A DNA stretch of 64,000 nt from Aromatoleum toluclasticum ATCC 700605 (GTDB taxonomy: Bacteria > Pseudomonadota > Gammaproteobacteria > Burkholderiales > Rhodocyclaceae), in contig NZ_KB899494.1 in assembly GCF_000378245.1 (NCBI RefSeq), positions 248,001 to 312,000 of the forward strand, written 5' to 3'. The translations under genes and the position numbers were made by a program. Position 1 is the first letter of the stretch; every line of letters begins with the position of its first letter. The notes under the pieces were generated by a model. The model saw only the letters and a program-made list of their open reading frames with translations, was not told the origin of the DNA and searched no databases. This document shows, one piece after another, positions 1-7,664 of this stretch.

Positions 1-426
1 CAGGTAGCGGACGTCCCAGGTGCGCGAGACGACCTGTTCCGGATCGCTCACGAGCAGGGGATCGACGAGGTGCTCGTCGAAGAATCGCCGCACTTCATCC
101 GCGCGGTCGGCGACGGCGACCGTCACCAGCGCCAGGCCCGGTTCCGACTCGGCGAGGCTGACCAGCGCCGGCATCTCGGTGCGGCAGGGTTCGCACCAGG
201 TCGCCCAGAAATTGACCAGGACGGCCTTGCCGCGCAAGGGCTCCAGCGCCCGGCGCAGGGCCGGCGGCGGCGGCGGAAGCTGCGCCAGCGTCTCCAGCCG
301 TTCGCCCGGCGGTGGCGTGCGCGAATTGCCCGGCAGCGACAGGGCCGGCGGCGCGAAGGCGGCCGCGACCAGCCCCCCGATGGAGGCGAGCACGCGCCGG
401 CGTCCGGCGCAATGCGGATCGAACAT
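1..426 (-). CDS. TlpA-like periplasmic thioredoxin, 3' end cut by window edge
   Basis: The minus frame is open from an ATG at 426 to the window edge (142 codons seen, no stop). A basic start (RRR at residues 9-11) and a hydrophobic stretch at about 13-30 look like a signal sequence. The thioredoxin core follows, with the active site WCEPC at about 77-81 in the context VNFWATWCEPC, typical of TlpA/ResA reductases. Such proteins reduce periplasmic disulfides, often for heme attachment to apocytochromes. Its substrate cannot be told from here. The family is secure, the exact role is not. Confidence 0.85.
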   Translation of the reverse strand, partial: MFDPHCAGRRRVLASIGGLVAAAFAPPALSLPGNSRTPPPGERLETLAQLPPPPPALRRALEPLRGKAVLVNFWATWCEPCRTEMPALVSLAESEPGLALVTVAVADRADEVRRFFDEHLVDPLLVSDPEQVVSRTWDVRYL

Positions 427-817
427 GAATCCTCTCCCGTTTCTCTCGTGACCGCGCGCATGCACGCGAGGCCACAGCCGTCCCGGTGCGGAAGCCGCCG
501 GGATTTAAAAGACGCGAGCGCCGTGGCGCCCCGTCGAACGAACATGCGGTACCCAGACCGCAAAACCTGCGGGCGACCGATACACTGATCGGTCCTTGTT
601 GCCCGGCCGTGAATTATCGCACGATGACGGGGCGACGACAGGCGTCGAACGCAGGGATCAGGGCGATGGTGCGAATACGCTCGTCTCCGGACTGCTCGCG
701 TATTGCCCGGAAGCCGACAGGCGCCGCGACCATTCGGAGCTTCGGGTGGACTGATTTTTGCGTGCTAGAATTCACGGATTCATGGCCAGTCGGTCGTGAC
801 ATTTGCGGAGAATTTCT
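427..817. other. Intergenic region between divergent genes
   Basis: This 391-bp gap separates the divergent TlpA-like gene from the NrfJ-like lipoprotein gene. No convincing coding frame was found. The only signals noted are a sigma-54-like element at 747-761 and an overlapping TGC-TAGAAT extended -10-like sequence at 763-771 without a clear -35. Confidence 0.5.
747..761 (+). promoter_or_regulatory. Candidate sigma-54 -24/-12 promoter
   Basis: TGGACTGATTTTTGC has the invariant GG and GC at the right spacing and a T-rich run before TTGC. It differs from the consensus TGGCAC-N5-TTGC in the middle of the -24 box. The start site would fall near 773, about 45 bases before the GTG at 818. No copy of the TTCC/GGAA palindrome was seen upstream, so support is weaker than at other sites. 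Confidence 0.4.
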
Positions 818-1519
818 GTGAAGCCTTGGTTGTTGGTCGCTGTTGCGGCCTCGGTCGGCCTTGCCGCGTGTTCGAAGAAAGAAGAGGCTGCCGCGCCCGC
901 CAGTCCGGCCCCTCAGGCTGCAGCGCCTGCGGCCGTGTCCGCCGCGACCCCGAATTCCGGCAAGATCCTGCAGTTGCTGCAGGGCGGCGGCTATTCCTAT
1001 GCCGAAGTCGAACAGGGCAGTGGCGAGAAGGTGTGGATCGCCGGCGGCCAGATCGCGGTGCAAGTCGGCGACACCGTCCAGTGGGGCGATTCGGCCGTGA
1101 TGACCAATTTTGCGTCGAAGTCGCTGGGCCGCACCTTCGATCGCATCCTGTTCGTGAACGCCTGGGGTCCGGCCGGTGCCGCGCCGACCGGCGTCGCACC
1201 GCACGGCACCCAGCCGATGGCGGGCCCCGCGGGCGGGGCGCATCCCCCGATGGGCGCCGCACAGCCTGACGCCCAGGCCGCCGCGCCTGCCGGCAGCAGC
1301 GGCGAGGTCAAGAGCGTCGTGAATGGCGGTGGCTACACTTACCTGGAAGTGCTCCAGAACGGCGCCACCGTGTGGGTTGCCGCGCCGGTCACGCCGGCGC
1401 AGCCGGGCGACAAGGTGAGCTGGGGCGACGGCATGGTGATGACGAACTTCACCAGCACCTCGCTGAACCGCAAGTTCGACCAGATCGTGTTCGCGAGCGC
1501 CGTGCGCGTGAACAAGTAA
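818..1519 (+). CDS. Lipoprotein with two tandem NrfJ-like domains
   Basis: A GTG start at 818 is preferred over the upstream TTG at 803 because CGGAG lies 7 bases before it and it gives a compact lipoprotein signal (VKPWLL...GLAAC, lipidated Cys at about 18). Two homologous domains of about 70 residues follow, each with a GGGY-[ST]-Y motif, a VWIA/VWVA strand, a WGD-xx-VMTNF motif and a closing [RK]-F-D-x-I-[LV]-F segment. They are joined by a Gly/Pro/Ala linker. The fold resembles the small proteins encoded with nitrite or sulfite reductases (NrfJ/SirJ type), whose function is poorly defined. The tandem duplication is unusual. Confidence 0.7.
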   Translation: MKPWLLVAVAASVGLAACSKKEEAAAPASPAPQAAAPAAVSAATPNSGKILQLLQGGGYSYAEVEQGSGEKVWIAGGQIAVQVGDTVQWGDSAVMTNFASKSLGRTFDRILFVNAWGPAGAAPTGVAPHGTQPMAGPAGGAHPPMGAAQPDAQAAAPAGSSGEVKSVVNGGGYTYLEVLQNGATVWVAAPVTPAQPGDKVSWGDGMVMTNFTSTSLNRKFDQIVFASAVRVNK

Positions 1520-1557
1520 GCCGGACCGGCGGCCTGCCCACGCAGGCCACCGCATCG

Positions 1558-1591
1558 GACAAGGGCCGCGCATGAGAGCGCGGCCCTTGTC
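1558..1591. terminator. Bidirectional hairpin terminator
   Basis: A perfect 14-bp stem (GACAAGGGCCGCGC paired with its complement) closes a 6-base loop between two convergent genes. There is no long T run, so termination efficiency is uncertain. A smaller 7-bp hairpin lies at about 1530-1547. Confidence 0.75.
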
Positions 1592-1594
1592 GTT

Positions 1595-2083
1595 TCAGCG
1601 CATCGGAATCGGCGTGCCACGATCGACCGCGACTGCCGTGACGCTGTTCTGCGGACTGCCTTCGATGATCTTGTCCGAATAGGTCAGATACACGAGCACG
1701 TTGCGCTTCGGGTCGACCATGCGCACGACCTGCAGGCGTTTGAACAGGATGGACTGGCGCTCCGAGAACACTTCCTGCTTGGCCGGAAGGGGTTTCGTGA
1801 TGCGTACCGGGCCCACCTGGCGGCAGGCGATCGATGCCTCGGCGACGTCCTCGGCGAGCCCGAAAGCACCCGACAGGCCGCCGGTCTTCGCGCGCGAGAC
1901 GTAACAGGTGATGCCTTCGACGAGCGGATCGTCGTAGGCTTCGACGACGATCTTGTGGTTCGGGCCGATCAGCTTCCAGACGGTCGACACCTCGGCCAGC
2001 GGTTCGGCCTGCACGCCGCCCGCGGCGAGACCGGCCGCGAGGACGGAGGTGGTGAAGAGGATGGTCGTGAAGGGGCGGTTCAT
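1595..2083 (-). CDS. creA: CreA family secreted protein
   Basis: 162 aa from the ATG at 2083; an ATG four codons upstream (2095) is an alternative. A signal peptide (residues about 4-25, ending VQA-EP) precedes the characteristic CreA core: VSTVWKLIGPNHKIVVEAYDD, CYVSRAKTGG, GLAED, SIACRQVGP and VYLTYSDKIIEGSP. These closely match the E. coli CreA family pattern, including length (about 157 aa). Its biochemical role is unknown. It stands alone, convergent with the NrfJ-like lipoprotein gene. Confidence 0.9.
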   Translation of the reverse strand: MNRPFTTILFTTSVLAAGLAAGGVQAEPLAEVSTVWKLIGPNHKIVVEAYDDPLVEGITCYVSRAKTGGLSGAFGLAEDVAEASIACRQVGPVRITKPLPAKQEVFSERQSILFKRLQVVRMVDPKRNVLVYLTYSDKIIEGSPQNSVTAVAVDRGTPIPMR

Positions 2084-2205
2084 CGCGATTCTCATGCGTG
2101 GCGGCTTCCCATGCGGTTCATCGATCGGAGCGGTATCCGGGTGCGCCGTCGCGGCATCCGGAAAATGCATCGAGTATAGAGCGCCCGGCTGGCCTGCGGT
2201 CGGCG

Positions 2206-2221
2206 TTCCCGAATGCGGGAA
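2206..2221. promoter_or_regulatory. TTCC/GGAA palindrome, candidate activator site
   Basis: TTCCCGAATGCGGGAA is a 16-bp inverted repeat with 6-bp perfect arms. It matches three other palindromes in this window (46484, 48960, 60806) of form TTCCYGR-N2-KCRGGAA. It sits about 180 bases upstream of a weak sigma-54-like element and 245 bases before the triheme c7 gene at 2465. This suggests that the distant c7 gene shares regulation with the 34-64 kb cluster. Confidence 0.5.
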
Positions 2222-2398
2222 TCCGCTGTCGCGTGTCGCCGACTATGGGAACGCGGTGCGTCGGGCCATGCCGCGTGCGCACCGAGGCGCAGCGGGTGGC
2301 GGCAGGGCTGCGGACGAGGCAGAATGCGCTCCGCGCGACGGGGCGGCGCGCGGTCGGGCCCCGAGCGGGGTGCCGGGGCGGACGGCCGGGAGCCGGGC

Positions 2399-2413
2399 GG
2401 GTGCCGAACTTGC
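2399..2413 (+). promoter_or_regulatory. Weak candidate sigma-54 promoter
   Basis: GGGTGCCGAACTTGC keeps the GG and TTGC elements at correct spacing but has several mismatches in the -24 box. It would start transcription about 40 bases before the c7 gene ATG. In such GC-rich DNA this could be chance. The upstream palindrome at 2206 is the main reason to list it. An alternative, TGGCGGCAGGGCTGC, lies at 2297. Confidence 0.25.
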
Positions 2414-2464
2414 ATGCATCGCCCGCATGCCGGGTGGGCGCAGTTGGGTGGGGAAGTCGAGCTG

Positions 2465-3133
2465 ATGGGAAAACGATTCTTGCGCGGCCTGGGTGGCCTG
2501 TTGGTCGCCGCCGTGCTGTACGCGGGGGCACCGCATGCCGGTGCGGTCCTGAAGGCGGTCGAGGTGCCGCCTGCGGAAGAGGAGAAACCGGCTGCGGCCG
2601 CCGCGCCTGCAGCGGCTCCGCGCGCGCCCGGCCAGCAGCGCGCGACCGACGAGTTCTACGATCCCACGAGTCCGGCCTACGAGCGCCTGCAGCGTGCCGA
2701 CGAGGCTCTGGGTGACCTGCCGCGCGACCGCGACGGCAAGATCGACTGGATGAGCGCGCTGCGCCAGGGGCTGATCAAGCCGCGTCAGCGCATCGACGGC
2801 AAGGACCGCGAACCGCCACTCGATCTCGATGTGATCCTGCGCAACACCAAGCAGATGCCCAACGTGCGCTTCCCGCACCGTGCGCACACCGAGTGGCTGG
2901 ACTGCAAGAACTGCCATCCCGACCCGTTCGCGGAAAAGGCCGGCAGCACGCAGATTCGCATGGAGGACATCTTCCGCGGCCAGTTCTGCGGCAAGTGCCA
3001 CGACCGTGTCGCCTTCATCACGCACCGCAACTGCTATCGCTGCCACAGCGTGAATCCGGACGGCACCCCGGCATTGCCGCCGGCGGTGCTGCCGGTACAC
3101 CCGGCAGCCGCACCGCCCACACCCGCGCACTGA
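2465..3133 (+). CDS. Triheme c7-type cytochrome, periplasmic
   Basis: The ATG at 2465 gives a 222-aa protein with a clear signal peptide (about 1-27); the open frame extends upstream but only as GC-rich coding noise. A Pro/Ala-rich segment and a DxxxW-x-x-AL-x-x-G-x-I element lead into the heme domain: FPHRAHTEWLDCKNCH (first heme, 147-151), CGKCH (175-179) and CYRCH (190-194). Three CXXCH motifs with the F-P-H-x-x-H-T-E-W-L-D-C pattern match the proteins at 47545 and 55219, so this is a third paralog placed 45 kb away. It probably carries electrons in the periplasm. Partners are not adjacent. Confidence 0.9.
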   Translation: MGKRFLRGLGGLLVAAVLYAGAPHAGAVLKAVEVPPAEEEKPAAAAAPAAAPRAPGQQRATDEFYDPTSPAYERLQRADEALGDLPRDRDGKIDWMSALRQGLIKPRQRIDGKDREPPLDLDVILRNTKQMPNVRFPHRAHTEWLDCKNCHPDPFAEKAGSTQIRMEDIFRGQFCGKCHDRVAFITHRNCYRCHSVNPDGTPALPPAVLPVHPAAAPPTPAH

Positions 3134-3150
3134 GCGGGGTGCGCCGCGGT

Positions 3151-3813
3151 TCAGGCGTTCTGTAGCGACTGCAGTACCGCCGCGCCCAGCGCCGCGGGCG
3201 TCTGCGCGCCCGAGACCGCGAGGCGGCGGTTGAAGATGAAGAAGGGTACGCCGGTCACTCCCTGCTTCTGCAGTTGCGCGGCCATGCGCTTCACCGTCGC
3301 GGCGTCCTCGTCGCTCTCCAGGTAGGCCTCGACGTCCTCGCGCCTGTCGCCCGCCGTCTCGACGGCGATGTCGGCCAGCGTCGCGATGTCGCCGATGTCG
3401 CGCCCCTGCTGGAAGTGCGCGGCGAACAGCGCTTCGCCGAGGGCATTGATCTGTGCGGCGGTGTGGCCCTGCGACTGCGCGCGGTAGGTCAGGCGGTGGG
3501 CGAGCAGGGTGCTGGGGCGCGTCGCGATGCGGTCGAAGGCGAACTGCAGGCCGTCCGGCACGGCGGCTTCGGTGATGCGACCGAGCATCTCGTCGACACC
3601 GCGGCGTCCGCCAAACTTCGCTTCGAGGAAGGGCCGGTACGGTTCGCCCGCGGCGGGCGTGTCCGGGTTGAGGAAGAAGGGCAGCCAGTTCACGCGCACT
3701 TCGAGGTCGGGATGGTTGTCACGGACCTGTTCGAGCGCGCGGGCGAGACGCGTCTTGCCGAGGAAGCACCAGGGGCAGACGAAGTCGGAAACGAAATCGA
3801 TATCGAGAATCAT
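3151..3813 (-). CDS. DsbA-family oxidoreductase, FrnE-like
   Basis: 220 aa, no signal peptide. The N-terminus DIDFVSDFVCPWCFLGK carries the CPWC redox motif at about residues 13-16 inside a thioredoxin fold with a helical insertion. Near the C-terminus GVTGVPFFIFN supplies the cis-proline loop. This matches the cytoplasmic FrnE/2-hydroxychromene-2-carboxylate isomerase-like branch of DsbA proteins. The substrate is unknown. It is convergent with the c7 gene, from which it is separated by 17 bases. Confidence 0.88.
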   Translation of the reverse strand: MILDIDFVSDFVCPWCFLGKTRLARALEQVRDNHPDLEVRVNWLPFFLNPDTPAAGEPYRPFLEAKFGGRRGVDEMLGRITEAAVPDGLQFAFDRIATRPSTLLAHRLTYRAQSQGHTAAQINALGEALFAAHFQQGRDIGDIATLADIAVETAGDRREDVEAYLESDEDAATVKRMAAQLQKQGVTGVPFFIFNRRLAVSGAQTPAALGAAVLQSLQNA

Positions 3814-3902
3814 GGATCCGGGGTGAGGTGATGGGCCGGGCGCTCTGTCCGGCCGAAGGGGAGCTTGCGCCGCACGTCCTGTCTAGGCGGCAATCAAATA
3901 CC

Positions 3903-3964
3903 TCCGTTCGCCCCGAGCTCGTCGAAGGGCAATCGCAGGGCTTCGACAAACTCGGCCCGAACGG
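3903..3964. repeat. REP-like extragenic palindrome
   Basis: The gap between two minus-strand genes holds an imperfect inverted repeat. The left arm begins CCGTTCGCCCCGAGCTCGTC and the right arm ends CTCGGCCCGAACGG, with the cores GTCGAAGGGC and GGGCTTCGAC facing each other. The GTTCG-CxxxGAGC-x-x-GTCGAAG pattern is like the widespread interspersed palindromes of proteobacteria. No second copy was noticed in this window. Confidence 0.75.
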
Positions 3965-3985
3965 TATTTCGCGGCCGGGTCAATA

Positions 3986-4996
3986 CTACTCGTCAGGCTG
4001 GTCGCGCAGCCAGCGTGCTTCCCAGAGTGCCACATCCGGCAGGTGGCGGGAATGATTCGCCGCGGCGAGGGCGTCGATCCGTTCGAGCAGGCTGCGCATC
4101 GCGTTGTCCGGAGCTTCGGGGAGCTGTGGCTGCAGATGCACGATCAGGTCGCCGGCCGGCAGCCCCTTGCGCCCCGGGAAGCCCGCTCCGGCGACGCGCA
4201 GCGTCCGCGCCGCAGCCGTGCCGGGCTCCAGTTTGAGGGTGCGCATGCCGCCGGGCAGCGGAATCGCCAGTTCGCCTCCGGTCAGCAGGCGCAGCGCGCT
4301 CACCGGCCGTTCCAGTACCAGATTGCGGCCGTCGAAGCGGTACAGTTCGTGGGGTGCGAGCCGCACGCGCAGCACGAGGTCGCCGGGAGGCAGGTCGGGG
4401 GCAGGGTCGCCGGCGCCGGCGATGCGCACTTCGTCGCCGTCGAGCAGGCCCGCGGGCAGATGCACGATCACCGGCCGCAGCGTGTGTTGCCGGCCGCTGC
4501 CGTGGCAGCTCGGGCAGGCCTGCCTGGTCAGGTAGCCGCGCCCCGCGCAGTGCCTGCAGGGGGTCAGCCCGTGGCGGCCGTGCGTGCGGCCGGTGCCGTG
4601 GCAGCTCGCGCACAGCCGCGTGTGGCGCAAGACTTCCTCGCCGCTGCCGGCGCAGGCGCCGCATTCGTCCTCGCCTGCGAGCTCGACCGTGCGTTCGCCG
4701 CCGAAAAAAGCCGCTTCGACCGTCAGGTTGATGTCCTGGCGGCGGTCTGCGCCGCGTGCTGCGGCGGTCTCTTCGTCGCGTTCTTTGTCCGCGTCCGGCG
4801 TTTCGTCGCCCGCGGGCGTGGACGTCAGTCCGGCGAGCAGGCTTTCGTAGGCGGCGCGCAGGGCCTTGAAATGCTCCAGCGCGTGCGGATCGGCGTTGCG
4901 GTCGGGATGCCACAGCATCGCCAGACGGCGGAAGGACCGCTTGATCTCATGCGCGCTGGCGCCCGGCGCGAGGCCGAGCAGCTCGTGGGCATCCAT
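3986..4996 (-). CDS. DnaJ-like co-chaperone
   Basis: 336 aa. An N-terminal J-domain (about 3-60) carries the HPD motif (WHPDRN) needed to stimulate DnaK. A segment rich in charged residues replaces the usual Gly/Phe region. The central zinc-binding domain has four cysteine repeats (CGACAGSG, CASCHGTG, CRHCAGRG, CPSCHGSG). The C-terminal substrate-binding domain includes LPAGLLDGDEVRIAGAGD. It is slightly shorter than canonical DnaJ (about 375 aa), so it may be a second, specialised DnaJ rather than the main one, which usually sits beside dnaK. The last codons read RDQPDE. Confidence 0.88.
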   Translation of the reverse strand: MDAHELLGLAPGASAHEIKRSFRRLAMLWHPDRNADPHALEHFKALRAAYESLLAGLTSTPAGDETPDADKERDEETAAARGADRRQDINLTVEAAFFGGERTVELAGEDECGACAGSGEEVLRHTRLCASCHGTGRTHGRHGLTPCRHCAGRGYLTRQACPSCHGSGRQHTLRPVIVHLPAGLLDGDEVRIAGAGDPAPDLPPGDLVLRVRLAPHELYRFDGRNLVLERPVSALRLLTGGELAIPLPGGMRTLKLEPGTAAARTLRVAGAGFPGRKGLPAGDLIVHLQPQLPEAPDNAMRSLLERIDALAAANHSRHLPDVALWEARWLRDQPDE

Positions 4997-5001
4997 GTCG
5001 T

Positions 5002-6084
5002 TCAGCGCTCCGGCCGGGGCGGCGGCAGGGGAGCGGCGAGGCGCTCGAGCATTGCGCGCACCGCCTTGATCTGTCCACCGTTACGAGTCGCGTAATCCGG
5101 GTCCGCGTAACCCCACCAGTCCCAGCAGCCCTTCGGGTTGTACACCCAGCGCAGCGATCCCCAGGCGAAGCCGCTGCGCGGCCGGACCTGCGGATACAGC
5201 ACGATCAGTCGGTTGCTGTCGGCCCATTCATTGTAGCCGGCGCCGTCGACGAAGCGACGGCCGACCTGCGCCTCGCCCTGGCGGCAGCCGTGGAAGGCCA
5301 CGTGCACGCGGCAGCCGCCCTCGTGGCAGGCGGGCGGCACGTACACATAGCCGCGGTCGGCGAGACTCAGCTCGATCGGCGCGGCGCCCGTGAACGGGCG
5401 CTGGTCGAAGGCGAGCATCTCGCCGGCAGGCGGTGTGCTGCGCGGCGCGAGCGGTCCGATGAGGTGCTCGAGCAGCTCGCCCGCGGCGTCCAGGTCGCCA
5501 CAGCGGTTGATGAAGGGCGGTTCGGAGCTCGGACAGGCGTTCGGCTGCGGGTCGGCGACCGACATCATCGCGTGCCCGGCCTCGCCGACTTCGACGAAGC
5601 GGATCGCGTCGCCGGGCAGCACGCGCCGGTAGAAATCGAGCAGCGCGTCCACGACGGGGCGCTCGACGGTATGGTCCGCGCCGCCGCTGAACACCCAGAC
5701 CCGGTCGTCGCGCAGGCCCGCGGGCGGGTCGATGCTGTGTGACTCGGCCTCTTCCCGCACCCGCGCGAGCGTCTGCTCGGCGCCCGGGGCCCGTGCGCCG
5801 GCGCCGGGGGCCATGCAGTTGTTGAGCGCGCGCCACATGCTGCCGGTCGCGCATTCGTAGGGGCCGGCGGCGAGGATCCCCGCGCCCGTCACCAGCGCGG
5901 AATGGGCGACCTGGAACTGCACGGCCATGTAGCCGCCGGAGGACACGCCCGAGACCGTGAGTTGTGCGAGGCTGGCCCCGAGCGCCGGCAACGCCGGCGG
6001 GTCGGCGGCCGGCACGGTGCCCGCGAGCGTGGCGAGGGCGAGGCCGGCGAGCAGGCCAGCGGTGGAGCGGAAGGGGCGGGTCAT
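5002..6084 (-). CDS. Secreted PHB depolymerase-like esterase
   Basis: 360 aa from ATG 6084 (a GTG three codons upstream is also open). The signal peptide spans about 1-27 (LLAGLALATLAGTVPAA). The lipase box GVSSGGYMA places the likely nucleophile Ser near residue 48. Later motifs VWVFSGGADHTV, GEAGHAM and VHVAFHGCRQG resemble short-chain extracellular poly(3-hydroxybutyrate) depolymerases, and VYNPKGCWDWWGY lies near the C-terminus. It probably hydrolyses PHB oligomers or related esters outside the cytoplasm. It follows the DnaJ-like gene by 5 bases on the same strand, though a functional link is not evident. Confidence 0.82.
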   Translation of the reverse strand: MTRPFRSTAGLLAGLALATLAGTVPAADPPALPALGASLAQLTVSGVSSGGYMAVQFQVAHSALVTGAGILAAGPYECATGSMWRALNNCMAPGAGARAPGAEQTLARVREEAESHSIDPPAGLRDDRVWVFSGGADHTVERPVVDALLDFYRRVLPGDAIRFVEVGEAGHAMMSVADPQPNACPSSEPPFINRCGDLDAAGELLEHLIGPLAPRSTPPAGEMLAFDQRPFTGAAPIELSLADRGYVYVPPACHEGGCRVHVAFHGCRQGEAQVGRRFVDGAGYNEWADSNRLIVLYPQVRPRSGFAWGSLRWVYNPKGCWDWWGYADPDYATRNGGQIKAVRAMLERLAAPLPPPRPER

Positions 6085-6111
6085 GGCGTGCACGATAGCG
6101 GAAGCGGCCGC

Positions 6112-6606
6112 TCAGCGGCGGTTCTCGCCGAGCCGCAGGAGGTCTTCGCCGCGCAGGTGGGTGAGCAGTGCCTTGCCGCTCGCATCGACGCGAAACTCGC
6201 CCCATTGCGCACCGCTGAAGTCGTCGGCGTGGCCTTCCTGGAAGAAGAAGGCGTTCGGCCCGACCGTTTCGCGCCCGTCGCGCGAACGCAGCTCCATCGC
6301 GACGAGCGCCGGATCGTCCGGCACGCGGTCGCCGAGCCCGACCAGGCTCGCGCGTCCTTCCGCGTCGAGGGCGAGGTGGGCATAGCGGCCTTCGCCTTCG
6401 TTGCGCAGGAGTTCGTTGTCGATCGCATAGCGCAGCGCCATGTAGTCGCCCTGCATCAGCGAGCGCGGATCGACGGGTGCCAGCTGCACCAGCACGACGC
6501 GCCCTTCGGCGAGGACGCGCTCGTTGTCGCGTACGGCGTACAGCGCGCTCGCGACGATCAGCAGGAAGGCCGCAAGCAGCGCGGCGCGCAGGGGCTTCGG
6601 GTTCAT
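6112..6606 (-). CDS. GDYXXLXY-domain membrane protein
   Basis: 164 aa with one N-terminal membrane helix (about 8-26) and the family signature GDYMALRY at about 53-60. A short lid of beta-rich sequence follows. The function is unknown. The gene overlaps the stop of the DUF4401 gene by 4 bases (ATGA), and the DUF2157 gene precedes that, so the three form the operon commonly seen for these families. This argues for one membrane complex. Confidence 0.88.
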   Translation of the reverse strand: MNPKPLRAALLAAFLLIVASALYAVRDNERVLAEGRVVLVQLAPVDPRSLMQGDYMALRYAIDNELLRNEGEGRYAHLALDAEGRASLVGLGDRVPDDPALVAMELRSRDGRETVGPNAFFFQEGHADDFSGAQWGEFRVDASGKALLTHLRGEDLLRLGENRR

Positions 6607-7664
6607 GCAGTCCTCCCGGTGCGGGCGCGCAGCAGCGCGCGCAGCGCGAGCAGCACCGCGCCGCTGGCGATCAATGCGAGAGATTTCACCAGCAGCGTGT
6701 CCTGCAGGCCGTAGTAGAGCTCGCCGAGATAGAGGGCCGCGAACACGAGCGTCATCACGGTCCAGGGGCGGTGGCTGGCGTGGAAGGCGGCGAGCAGCAA
6801 GGCGACTGCCACCAGCAGGCCGGGCGCAGGGTGCGCGGCGAGGGCAAGGAGCAGTGCGCCCGCGAGTGCAGGCAGGCGCAGCGTGGCGGAGTCACGGCAC
6901 AGCCATGCGGTCGTCGAGAGGAGCACGAGCGCGGCGCCGATGCCGTACACCGGCAGCACGAAGCCGGTCCGGTAGCCGGTGATCGCTTCTTCGAGCACGG
7001 TCAGCATGGAGTGCGCGTGGCCATAGGGGGCGATCGTCAGTGCCGTGAGGGTCAGCGCATGGGCGGCGGCCTTGATCAGCGTGGCCTGCGGGTGGCCGGC
7101 CCAGGCCGGGCGCGCGAGCCACAGCGCCGCGGCCCCGCCGGCGGCCGCGACGCCGAAGAGCGCGAGCCCGGTACCGGGGCCGATCAGCCACGCGAGGCTG
7201 GACAGCGCGATCAGCGCGCAGGCGCTGCGGTGCAGGTTGGACGCGGGCGCGGCGGCCATCGCGAGGCTGGCGGCCAGCGCCGTGAGCGCGAGCACATCGG
7301 AGCCTTCGACGACGTCGAAGAAGCGGTCGGCGAAGGCGGAGACGACCAGCGCCTGGCCGGCGAGCGAGAACGCGAGGCCCATCTGGTCGGTGAAGGGCTT
7401 GCGTCGGCGGAGCAGGAAGACGCTCGCTGCGGCCAGCAGGATGCCGGCGAAGGCGCGCGTCGCGGGTTCGTTGCCGAAGGCGAGGAGGGGGGCGAAGAAT
7501 GACGACATGATCATCAGCGCGGCGACCCACGCGGCGAAGCCGAGCAGCACGGCGAGCCACCACGGCGTCCGTGCGGCCCCCCGCAGTGCGGCGAGCTGCG
7601 CTTCGTCGACGATGCCGGCAAGGCCGAGGCGTTCGAGCAGCCGGGAGGAAGGTGTGGCGCTCAT
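6603..7664 (-). CDS. DUF4401 multispanning membrane protein
   Basis: 353 aa from the ATG at 7664, which overlaps the stop of the upstream DUF2157 gene (ATGA). The frame stays open upstream but only through the neighbouring gene. About 10 predicted membrane helices begin at WWLAVLLGFAAWVAALMIM. The sequence matches the DUF4401 pattern, a partner of DUF2157 and GDYXXLXY proteins. No catalytic motif is visible and the function is unknown. Confidence 0.85.
   Translation of the reverse strand: MSATPSSRLLERLGLAGIVDEAQLAALRGAARTPWWLAVLLGFAAWVAALMIMSSFFAPLLAFGNEPATRAFAGILLAAASVFLLRRRKPFTDQMGLAFSLAGQALVVSAFADRFFDVVEGSDVLALTALAASLAMAAAPASNLHRSACALIALSSLAWLIGPGTGLALFGVAAAGGAAALWLARPAWAGHPQATLIKAAAHALTLTALTIAPYGHAHSMLTVLEEAITGYRTGFVLPVYGIGAALVLLSTTAWLCRDSATLRLPALAGALLLALAAHPAPGLLVAVALLLAAFHASHRPWTVMTLVFAALYLGELYYGLQDTLLVKSLALIASGAVLLALRALLRARTGRTA

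Noticed and set aside
2297-2311. TGGCGGCAGGGCTGC as sigma-54 promoter for the c7 gene
   Set aside because: Spacing is right but the -12 box is poor and the leader would be long. The element at 2399 has TTGC and is closer to the gene, so it is preferred.
3903-3964. CRISPR repeat or attachment site
   Set aside because: There is one inverted pair only, with no spacer-repeat array and no integrase nearby. It fits a REP-like element better.
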